DNA of 26,997 bases from Methanothrix sp. GTDB taxonomy: Archaea > Halobacteriota > Methanosarcinia > Methanotrichales > Methanotrichaceae. Each line of letters begins with the position of its first letter. Position 1 is the stretch's first letter. Location of the stretch: the NCBI GenBank assembly GCA_028688175.1, contig JAQTYS010000007.1, positions 1 to 26,997 of the forward strand. The letters run 5' to 3'. A program made the position numbers and the translations under genes. The notes under the pieces are model-generated. The model did not search any database, was not told where the DNA came from, and saw only the letters and a program-made list of their open reading frames with translations. Positions 17,705 through 24,253 of this stretch are shown in pieces.

Positions 17705-18235
17705 ATGAATAATCGCACTAATCATAAAAAATTGACACTATCTGAGGTCGATGAATGGATAGAAGAGTGGAGGCTTCCACTTGGTCCATTCAAGATGGTG
17801 GAGGAGATTTATGAAAGTATGGCTTTAAAAGCAGAAGAACTTGGTGATGACGATGCTACTGTCTTGGCCAGTTATGCTGCGAAAGTTGGCCAAAAAGAAG
17901 GTGCACATGTAGAAGTGCTTTCCCTTTTTTTGCAGGAATATGCCGCTCTGCACGGACAAGCTTTCGCCGATGCACTATTGGACGAATTAGGAGCAGAAGG
18001 ACCCCCACTATTAGTAGATCTGCTTGGTGCCACCAGACAAGAAACCGTAATTTCAGCAATGAGTGAGATATTAGACCTGAAAAAAGCCAACGAAGCCCTT
18101 CTGGTAGCATGGGCTTGTGCCCTTGGTGAGATCAAAGGAGGGCAAGCTAAGAAACTACTCCTTGAATTGAAGTCGCAGATAGATTTACCACTTGCGGTTG
18201 TAAAGGAAGCTGAGATTGCCCTGGAGAATATATAA
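17705..18235 (+). CDS. Hypothetical helical-repeat protein, candidate immunity protein
   Basis: 176 residues, acidic and helical, with HEAT-like alternation (DALLDELGAEGPPLLVDLL, then ETVISAMSEILDLKKANEAL, then KKLLLELKSQIDLPLAVVKE). GGAG lies about 6 bases before the ATG. It is placed directly after the DUF4157 gene, shares the A+T-rich composition of that gene's 3' part at its own 5' end, and has no counterpart among known particle components. Small acidic helical-repeat proteins next to toxin genes are often immunity proteins, so this is my preferred guess; a chaperone for loading the effector is the main alternative. A 64-codon stretch after the stop stays open in the same frame (18236-18427). 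Confidence 0.6.
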   Translation: MNNRTNHKKLTLSEVDEWIEEWRLPLGPFKMVEEIYESMALKAEELGDDDATVLASYAAKVGQKEGAHVEVLSLFLQEYAALHGQAFADALLDELGAEGPPLLVDLLGATRQETVISAMSEILDLKKANEALLVAWACALGEIKGGQAKKLLLELKSQIDLPLAVVKEAEIALENI

Positions 18236-18481
18236 CTGCCGCATTCTGAACCTGGAGCTGCAGATCGAAGGGAAACCATACGCCAATTACTGAAACTAGT
18301 CCACCCTGATCGCCGTCTGCGTCGACTTCAACTCGAATCTCACTCAAGTCTCGATCAAGCTGACATTCTCGATTTTTTGCGCAAAAATCCCCGCATTTAT
18401 GGCATAGACATCAATCAAAGGAGAACATAGCATGAAATTTCCCGATATCACCAACTTGCCGATACCAGGAGCCCACCAGCC
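18236..18481 (+). other. Gap holding a coding-like stretch without a normal start
   Basis: After the TAA at 18233-18235 the same frame stays open for 64 codons to TAG at 18428-18430. It reads like protein (RRETIRQLLKLVHPDRRLRR and DILDFLRKNPRIYGIDINQR) but has no ATG or GTG, and its only TTG is near the end. It could be the severed C-terminus of the helical-repeat protein or a decayed gene. Confidence 0.35.
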
Positions 18482-18485
18482 ATGA
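18432..18485 (+). CDS. Possible 17-codon leader ORF before the Pvc7-like gene
   Basis: AAAGGAG at 18418-18424 precedes an ATG at 18432 by 7 bases. The peptide MKFPDITNLPIPGAHQP ends at a TGA that overlaps the ATG of the next gene (ATGA). It may serve to couple translation into the Pvc7-like gene, whose own ATG lacks a ribosome binding site. Confidence 0.35.
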   Translation: MKFPDITNLPIPGAHQP

Positions 18486-19123
18486 GCCTCGCCCCCCGCC
18501 TTCTTAAAGGCGCTATAATCGCCATCGACTCCGACAACCCCCTGGCCAGCGTGACGGTCTTTCAGTACAACCCCCACACCCTGACCCGCCGTCTGGAACC
18601 CCAGATGATGGGCGGCGAGAACAGAGCCGAGCCCCTCCGCATCAAGGGCGCTCCCGTGGAGACGATCGACGTTGAGATAGAGATCGACGCCTCCGACCAG
18701 CTGGAGAAAGGAGGCGTGACCGCTCTTGCCATGGGGATCTACCCTCAGCTCTCCGCCCTGGAGATGCTCGTCTATCCCAAAAGCTCGCGGGTGATAGCCA
18801 ACGAAAATCTGCTCAAGAAGGGAACTATCGAGATCATTCCTCCCGAGGCACCACTTACTCTCTTCGTCTGGGGTCCGGCCAGAATTCTTCCCGTCCAGAT
18901 CACCAGCTTCAGTATCACCGAAGAGGTCCACGACACCTTGCTCAATCCCCTCCAGGCTAAAGTGTCTTTGGGCATGAGGGTCCTCAGCTACAATGACCTT
19001 CCCTCAGATCACAAGGGCCACAAGATCTTCCTGGCCCACCAGGTGGCCAAAGAGGTCATGGCCGCTCTGGGGAGCGCAGGCAGCCTGGGCTCAGTGGTGG
19101 GGAGCAATTTCAGTATTTTATAG
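18482..19123 (+). CDS. CIS tube/baseplate protein (Pvc7/Afp7-like)
   Basis: 213 residues of the contractile-injection-system tube family: LLKGAIIAIDSDNPLASVTV, FQYNPHTLTRRLEPQ, LRIKGAPVETIDVEIEIDAS, LSALEMLVYPKSSRV and PVQITSFSITEEVHDTLLNP. In Afp/PVC, Pvc7 sits at the junction of tube and baseplate hub and carries a LysM domain. Here the LysM-like part is encoded separately by the next gene, a common arrangement. The G+C content and C-ending codons are clearly higher than in the upstream genes. The C-terminus ends in a Gly/Ser-rich tail (AALGSAGSLGSVVGSNFSIL). Confidence 0.88.
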   Translation: MSLAPRLLKGAIIAIDSDNPLASVTVFQYNPHTLTRRLEPQMMGGENRAEPLRIKGAPVETIDVEIEIDASDQLEKGGVTALAMGIYPQLSALEMLVYPKSSRVIANENLLKKGTIEIIPPEAPLTLFVWGPARILPVQITSFSITEEVHDTLLNPLQAKVSLGMRVLSYNDLPSDHKGHKIFLAHQVAKEVMAALGSAGSLGSVVGSNFSIL

Positions 19124-19145
19124 GTGCATTTTATGAGGCGAAATA

Positions 19146-19430
19146 ATGTTTGAATCGACCAGCCGTTACTATCCCCTGGAGACTACCGTCCACACCATGC
19201 AAGACGGCCGCATCGTGGCTTATAAACGCCGCCGCTTCCTTCCCAGAGGCGAGGAGATGGATCTTCTCGTGGAAGCGACCGTTACCGAAGGTGACCGGCT
19301 TGACCTGATCACGGGCCGAACCCTGGGCAATCCGGAATTTTTCTGGCGGATCTGTGACGCCAACGACGCCATGAATCCCTTTGATCTGGTGGCGGAGATT
19401 AACCGAAAGCTGAGAGTGCCGCTGCCGTAA
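19146..19430 (+). CDS. LysM-like baseplate protein (C-terminal part of Pvc7 type)
   Basis: 94 residues: SRYYPLETTVHTMQDGRIVA, YKRRRFLPRGEEM, VTEGDRLDLITGRTLGNPEF and FWRICDANDAMNPFDL. This pattern (a Tyr/Arg-rich strand, a rating-like helix, then NPEFFWRICDAN) is typical of the short LysM-like proteins found next to Pvc7 in eCIS clusters and resembles the LysM part of T4 gp53-like wedge proteins. It probably helps hold the tube on the hub. GAGG lies 7 bases before the ATG. It follows the Pvc7-like gene by 22 bases. Confidence 0.8.
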   Translation: MFESTSRYYPLETTVHTMQDGRIVAYKRRRFLPRGEEMDLLVEATVTEGDRLDLITGRTLGNPEFFWRICDANDAMNPFDLVAEINRKLRVPLP

Positions 19431-19441
19431 TTGGGAAATTC

Positions 19442-19447
19442 GAGGAG
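19442..19447 (+). promoter_or_regulatory. Ribosome binding site GAGGAG placed for a non-AUG start
   Basis: GAGGAG has no ATG, GTG or TTG in the correct position and frame downstream. ATT lies 5 bases and CTG 8 bases after it, both in frame with the conserved N-terminus of the hub protein. Confidence 0.5.
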
Positions 19448-19455
19448 CGATAATT

Positions 19456-20556
19456 CTGAAGGGAGTTTACCTGACGCTCTGGATCGGCAAGACCGACCCC
19501 CAACCCGCGAAAAAGGAGATTATGGAGTCACTTCAGAGCGTGGAGGTGACCCAAAACGACAAGGACAGGTCAGGCTTTAAGCTATCCTTCCAGATCAGCC
19601 AGGGCCAGAAGCTCGACGACCTCAAACCTTTCAACCGAATTATTCTGATGGTCACCATCAACTCAGTTAAACAGGTTATCATGGACGGCATCATATCTTA
19701 CCATCAGCTCGATTCCGGAAACGGATCTGGTGCTTCGATCTTTACCGTCTTTGGCGAAGACGTGAGCGTCATGATGGACCTTGATATGCAGCCGATCTCC
19801 CACAAAGGCCAGGACGATGCCTCCATTGCCAGAGGAATCATCTCTAAATATTCGAGCTACGGCATAACAGCCGAGGTCAAATCCCCCAAAGGAGTAAGCC
19901 AGCCGGGAACTAATGACTATGTCCCAAGGCAACAGGTAACTGACCTTGAACACCTCAAGAGCATGGCGGATAAGTACGGTTTCGTCTTTTATATAGTTCC
20001 CGGACCTTTGGCAAAGAAGAACATCGCCTACTGGGGACCGCCCAAATGGGAGGGCACCAGCCAAAAAGCCCTCTCCACCAACATGGGTCCTAACAGCAAC
20101 GTTGAGACTATCAACTTCTCTTACGATTCACTCTCCCCCACCCTGGTTAAGGGAAATGTCCAGGATGAAAAGACCAACCAGATCAAGCCCGTAGAGACAA
20201 ACTCCAGCCAGCTCAAAAAGATCTCCAAGGATTCAGCACTTGAGAGCCAGTCCAAGGTCAGGCAAGTGCTCTTTCTTCAGAAGTCGGGGCATGATCTCAA
20301 AACGGCTATGGCTCTCGCTCAGGGAATAACCGATGCCTCCCTCCTGGAGACAGAAAAGGCGGAAGGCACTCTGAACGTCATTCGTTACGGCGATATTCTC
20401 CTGCCCCGCAGGCTTGTGGGCCTGCGGGGTGCAGGTCAAGAATACGACGGCACCTGGTACGTCAAGAAGGTGACCCACAAAATCCAGCGAGGCGTTTACA
20501 AACAGAGCTTCACCCTTACCAGAGGTGGAACCGGACCAAAGACTTCGAAGGTATAA
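19456..20556 (+). CDS. gp27-like baseplate hub protein (Pvc8/VgrG-like, late control D family)
   Basis: About 366 residues if started at CTG 19456. Conserved hub wording begins well upstream of the first ATG: KGVYLTLWIGKTDPQPAKKE lies before MESLQSVEVTQNDKDRSGF (ATG at 19522). I know the first part as the normal N-terminus of this family (VYLTLxIGPxVPxPxP). The frame contains no standard start there, so ATT 19453 or CTG 19456, behind GAGGAG, is the likely start. AAGGAG at 19513-19518 could start a shorter 344-residue form at 19522. Other family features: VFGEDVSVMMDLDM, AIARGIISKYSSYGI-like segment, LKSMADKYGFVFYIVPG, and the C-terminal WYVKKVTHKIQRGVYKQSFT. It forms the central hub on which the spike sits. 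Confidence 0.88.
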   Translation: MKGVYLTLWIGKTDPQPAKKEIMESLQSVEVTQNDKDRSGFKLSFQISQGQKLDDLKPFNRIILMVTINSVKQVIMDGIISYHQLDSGNGSGASIFTVFGEDVSVMMDLDMQPISHKGQDDASIARGIISKYSSYGITAEVKSPKGVSQPGTNDYVPRQQVTDLEHLKSMADKYGFVFYIVPGPLAKKNIAYWGPPKWEGTSQKALSTNMGPNSNVETINFSYDSLSPTLVKGNVQDEKTNQIKPVETNSSQLKKISKDSALESQSKVRQVLFLQKSGHDLKTAMALAQGITDASLLETEKAEGTLNVIRYGDILLPRRLVGLRGAGQEYDGTWYVKKVTHKIQRGVYKQSFTLTRGGTGPKTSKV

Positions 20557-20558
20557 AT

Positions 20559-21119
20559 ATGAGTCCTCAATTTTTTGGAAAACATCGGGGCAAAGTTCAG
20601 AACAACAAAGATCCCTTGAAACTGGGACGGCTTCAAGTCCAGGTTCCATCGGTTCTGGGAGATGACCATGATAGCTGGGCCATGCCCAGCGTCCCTTACG
20701 CCGGCAAAGGAGTGGGATTTTTCGTCCTCCCCCCGGTAGGAGCGAACATCTGGGTGGAGTTTGAAGCCGGCAATCCAGATCACCCCATCTGGAGCGGCTG
20801 CTTTTGGGGTACCGATGAGGTCCCTGCCGATCCGCCGGAAGAGAAGATCAGGATCTTCAAGACCGAATCCTTCTCTATAATTCTGGATGAGTCCAAAGGG
20901 ATCACCCTCGATGTGAAATCGCCTGCTGTAAAAAAGCCGCTCAAAATGATCTTTGATTCCTCGGGAATTGAGATCAAAGACGGCAGCTCCACCATAAAGA
21001 TGACCGATTCCAAGATATCTGTCAATTCGAACGAGATAGAGATCAAGAACAATGCTTTCAGCATCAAAGTTACCGCTTCTAAAGTTACCATCAACGACGG
21101 CGCACTGGAGGTGACCTGA
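20559..21119 (+). CDS. gp5-like central spike protein (baseplate assembly protein V type)
   Basis: 186 residues. The N-terminal 95 residues are an OB-fold module of the gp5/VgrG kind: KVQNNKDPLKLGRLQVQVPS, SWAMPSVPYAGKGVGFFVLP, VGANIWVEFEAGNPDHPIW. The rest is a run of short beta repeats (ILDESKGITLDVKSP, then SSTIKMTDSKISVNSNEIEI) suited to a trimeric beta-helix needle. There is no lysozyme domain as in T4 gp5. It would sit below the hub and carry the PAAR-like tip encoded next. It starts 2 bases after the hub stop and ends 1 base before the tip gene. Confidence 0.9.
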   Translation: MSPQFFGKHRGKVQNNKDPLKLGRLQVQVPSVLGDDHDSWAMPSVPYAGKGVGFFVLPPVGANIWVEFEAGNPDHPIWSGCFWGTDEVPADPPEEKIRIFKTESFSIILDESKGITLDVKSPAVKKPLKMIFDSSGIEIKDGSSTIKMTDSKISVNSNEIEIKNNAFSIKVTASKVTINDGALEVT

Positions 21120-21120
21120 A

Positions 21121-21465
21121 ATGGCCGACTTTCTCCAGCACGTGGGGCTAACAGCGTTATGCCCTCACGGCGGTCAGGTATCAGTTGTCTCCACCAATAC
21201 CAGGGTAAAGGCCATGGGCCAGTTTGTGGCGGTCATGGGAGATGTCTACACCATAGCAGGCTGTCTATTTCAGGTTCCAGTCGGCCCTGCCACCAAGCCC
21301 CAGCCCTGTGTCAAAGTGCAGTGGATCGTCCCCGCCCTGCGGATTAAGGTGATGGGAAAACAGGTCCTCTTGAAGGGCAGCACCGGAATCTGTCAAAGTG
21401 CTGAGCAGATACCTCAAGGGCCTCCGAATGTGATAATGACCCAGATGAGAGTCAAAGGAGTCTGA
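21121..21465 (+). CDS. PAAR-like spike-tip protein (Pvc10 position)
   Basis: 114 residues: LTALCPHGGQVSVVSTNTRV, MGQFVAVMGDVYTIAGCLF, then a repeat-like second half with VKVQWIVPALRIKVMGKQVL and STGICQSAEQIPQGPP. Cysteines and a histidine (CPHGG, IAGC, PC, GICQ) could hold a metal at the tip as in PAAR proteins, although the literal PAAR motif is absent. Position between spike and gp25 genes matches the tip gene of other eCIS clusters. It starts directly after the spike stop. Confidence 0.75.
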   Translation: MADFLQHVGLTALCPHGGQVSVVSTNTRVKAMGQFVAVMGDVYTIAGCLFQVPVGPATKPQPCVKVQWIVPALRIKVMGKQVLLKGSTGICQSAEQIPQGPPNVIMTQMRVKGV

Positions 21466-21468
21466 CAC

Positions 21469-21825
21469 ATGGATATAGCCTACCCTTTTCGGATCGACAG
21501 CCGGGGAAGAACTGCTTCTCCTGATGCAAAGCAACACATCCGGGACTTGATTGAGCAGGTCCTGTTCACTATGCCGGGAGAGCGGGTCAACCGACCGGAC
21601 TTTGGCTGCGGCCTGATGCAGATGGTATTCGCTCCCAATAGCAGTGAACTTGCCTCTGCCACCCAGTTTCTCGTCCAGGGACAGCTTCAGCAATGGCTCG
21701 GCGAGCTGATCCAGGTGGAGGCAGTGAAGGTGGAGTGCATGCAATCCACCCTGAACGTGACTGTTTCGTACAACATCCGACGAACTTTGCAGCAACAACT
21801 GGCACAGTTCTCCCGCGAGGTATAA
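21469..21825 (+). CDS. gp25-like baseplate wedge protein (Pvc9 type)
   Basis: 118 residues of the GPW/gp25 family: MDIAYPFRIDSRGRTASPD, IRDLIEQVLFTMPGERVNRP and DFGCGLMQMVFAPNSSEL, with the conserved GER and FGCGL elements. gp25 proteins start sheath polymerisation by offering a handshake-like strand pair to the first sheath ring, so its partner includes the split sheath. It starts 3 bases after the tip gene and is followed 1 base later by the Pvc11-like gene. Confidence 0.92.
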   Translation: MDIAYPFRIDSRGRTASPDAKQHIRDLIEQVLFTMPGERVNRPDFGCGLMQMVFAPNSSELASATQFLVQGQLQQWLGELIQVEAVKVECMQSTLNVTVSYNIRRTLQQQLAQFSREV

Positions 21826-21826
21826 G

Positions 21827-24250
21827 ATGGGCATTTTGTACTACTGTAAAAATGAAAAACGCCGGACGCTGGTCCGCGATCGCGAGGTAGTAAGCGGTAA
21901 ACCTCTCTTCAATGGCATCGATTACCTGGAGGTCATGCCTGACCAGACCACTCTTCTAGTTCACTTCATTCACAAATCGGATTTTAGCCCGCTATCTAAG
22001 AATAACGTGGTTATTGAGGGTGGCGTCCGGGTCAAAGACATCCGAGTGATATCGGTCAGTTCGAACGGAGATGTTCTGACGGTCTGCGTGAACGTTCCAG
22101 GGGACTTTTCAACTTACAAACTTCGTCTGGTAGAGTCGCAGGGATCCCTCGAGCCGCCCGATACATTCGATAAACAACTATCTGAGATAAAGTTCTCTTT
22201 CAAGGTGAACTGCCCCAGCGACTTCGACTGCAAGTCGAGCAAGGTCTGCCCAACGCAAAGCCTACCCGAACCTCATATCGATTATCTGGCTAAAGACTAC
22301 GCCAGCTTCAGAAGCCTGATCCTCGACCGTTTATCAATCATCATGCCGGACTGGAAGGAAAGAAGCCCTGCCGATCTGGGGATAGTGCTCACAGAGCTAC
22401 TGGCCTACGTAGGAGACTATCTCAGCTACTATCAGGACGCAGTGACGACAGAGGCTTATCTGACAACAGCTCGCAAGAGAGTCTCAGTCAGGCGCCATGC
22501 CCGTCTCCTGGACTATCCTATGCACGACGGATGCAACTCCAGAGTATGGGTCTGTTTTGAGGTGGATAAAGAGTGCGGTCTCGTTACCCTGAAAAAAGAG
22601 GACGAGAATACAAAGAGGCGTTCAAAGCTGCTCACAAAAAGCGGTGAAGTCACGGTGGTGGATTGGGATGATTGGGAGAACCTGGCTTTTGAAAAGCATC
22701 TCGAGGTATTTGAACTTCGCCACGACGTCACATTGTACCCGGCTCATAGCAAGATCAAATTCTACACCTGGGGGGATGAAGAATGCTGTCTGCCAAAAGG
22801 AGCAACCCGTGCGACTTTAATAGATGACGATTTGCATCTATCAGAAGGAGACGTTCTGATCTTCGAAGAGCTGCGAGGACCTGAGAGTGGCATTAAGGCA
22901 GAGGCAGATCCGACACACCGGCAGGCAGTGAGATTGATCGATGTTTCTTACGGTACGGACCCTCTCCTGGACGATAAAAAGATCGTAGAGATAAAATGGC
23001 ATCACGAGGACGCCCTGACCTTTCCACTCTGTATTTCCTCTAGCTCTGCAAAGGTTGAGGATGATGGAGAGTTGGATCTCTCCTGCGCCCGGGGAAACGT
23101 CGTTTTAGCGGACCACGGTTGCACTTACCAGGACGAAGACTTGATACCTGCCACTGTCCCGTTGAGTGGAGTGTATCGGCCCCGGCTCTATCGGGGCAAT
23201 CTCACCTTTAGCACCGCTTATGATCACGAAAAAGCCCAGAAAACGTCTGCATCCACTACCTTTTGCCAGGACCCTCAGGAGGCGATTCCTGTTGTGGAAT
23301 TGACTGGTGAAGGCGATACCTGGCTTGCAAGACGTGATCTTCTTAGCAGCGATCGGTTCGCTTCTGAGTTTGTTGTGGAGAACGAGGACGACTCCACCAC
23401 GAATTTGCGTTTTGGCGATGACGTCATGGGTAGAAGTCCTACTCCCGGAGCTGGCTTTAAAGCCTCTTACAGGGTGGGAAGCGCAAGCTCTGGAAACGTT
23501 GGAGCCGAGGCGATAGGTCATCTTGTATTTCCCACCGGTCATGTATCGCTGGGAGGAAAGATCAAGGTGAGAAATCCGCTTCCTGCACAGGGAGGCGTCG
23601 ACCCGGAGCCTACCTATCTGGTATCTCTTTATGCCCCCCAAGCGTTTCGAAAACAGGAGCGTGCGGTGACAGAAGACGATTACGCCGAGGTGGCTATGCG
23701 TCATCCGGATGTTCTTAAGGCCGTAGCCACATTGCGATGGACAGGGAGCTGGTATACCATCTTCGTTTGCGTCGACCGAAAAGAAGGGCGAACGGTCGAC
23801 TCAGAGTTCGAAGGAGAATTGCGCAGCTTTCTGGAACGGTTCCGTCTGGCAGGCCATGACATCGAGATCCAGGGACCGAGATTCGTCCCGCTTGATATTG
23901 CCTTTAAGGTCTGCGTTGCGTCAGGTTACTCCAAAAACCTCCTCAAGTCAATTCTTCTTGAGACCTTTTGCAGCGTCGCCCTTCCGGACAATAAGCTGGG
24001 ATTCTTCCATCCTGACAATTTCACCTTCGGCCAGCCGGTGTATTTAAGTCGGCTGGTGGCGGCGGCTATGCGAATTCCAGGTGTTTTGTGGGTGGAGACG
24101 CTTCGTTTCCAGCGTTGGGGCCAGGAGCCAGCGGGAGAGAATGATGCCGGTATGATCAAAGTCGATAGGTTGGAGATCGTCCGGCTGGATAACGATCCGA
24201 GCCTCCCGGAGAACGGCAGAATTGAGTTTCAGATGACGGGAGGGATGTAA
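21827..24250 (+). CDS. gp6-like baseplate wedge protein (Pvc11/Afp11 type)
   Basis: 807 residues. An N-terminal 130-residue beta-rich domain precedes the family core, which opens at about residue 150 with YLAKDYASFRSLILDRLSII and continues with DLGIVLTELLAYVGDYLSYY and TARKRVSVRRHARLLDY. A variable middle follows. The C-terminal part is baseplate J-like: NLRFGDDVMGRSPTPGAGFK, PQAFRKQERAVTEDDYAEVA and FHPDNFTFGQPVYLSRLVAA. It should form the wedge ring around the hub with the next gene's product. GAGGT lies 6 bases before the ATG. The middle domain (SSSSAKVEDDGELDLSCARG) is not recognised. Confidence 0.88.
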   Translation: MGILYYCKNEKRRTLVRDREVVSGKPLFNGIDYLEVMPDQTTLLVHFIHKSDFSPLSKNNVVIEGGVRVKDIRVISVSSNGDVLTVCVNVPGDFSTYKLRLVESQGSLEPPDTFDKQLSEIKFSFKVNCPSDFDCKSSKVCPTQSLPEPHIDYLAKDYASFRSLILDRLSIIMPDWKERSPADLGIVLTELLAYVGDYLSYYQDAVTTEAYLTTARKRVSVRRHARLLDYPMHDGCNSRVWVCFEVDKECGLVTLKKEDENTKRRSKLLTKSGEVTVVDWDDWENLAFEKHLEVFELRHDVTLYPAHSKIKFYTWGDEECCLPKGATRATLIDDDLHLSEGDVLIFEELRGPESGIKAEADPTHRQAVRLIDVSYGTDPLLDDKKIVEIKWHHEDALTFPLCISSSSAKVEDDGELDLSCARGNVVLADHGCTYQDEDLIPATVPLSGVYRPRLYRGNLTFSTAYDHEKAQKTSASTTFCQDPQEAIPVVELTGEGDTWLARRDLLSSDRFASEFVVENEDDSTTNLRFGDDVMGRSPTPGAGFKASYRVGSASSGNVGAEAIGHLVFPTGHVSLGGKIKVRNPLPAQGGVDPEPTYLVSLYAPQAFRKQERAVTEDDYAEVAMRHPDVLKAVATLRWTGSWYTIFVCVDRKEGRTVDSEFEGELRSFLERFRLAGHDIEIQGPRFVPLDIAFKVCVASGYSKNLLKSILLETFCSVALPDNKLGFFHPDNFTFGQPVYLSRLVAAAMRIPGVLWVETLRFQRWGQEPAGENDAGMIKVDRLEIVRLDNDPSLPENGRIEFQMTGGM

Positions 24251-24253
24251 CCC

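Noticed and set aside
18344..18931. 195-codon minus-strand frame over the Pvc7-like gene
   Set aside because: Shadow of the strongly supported plus-strand Pvc7-like gene; G+C-rich codons keep the opposite strand open.
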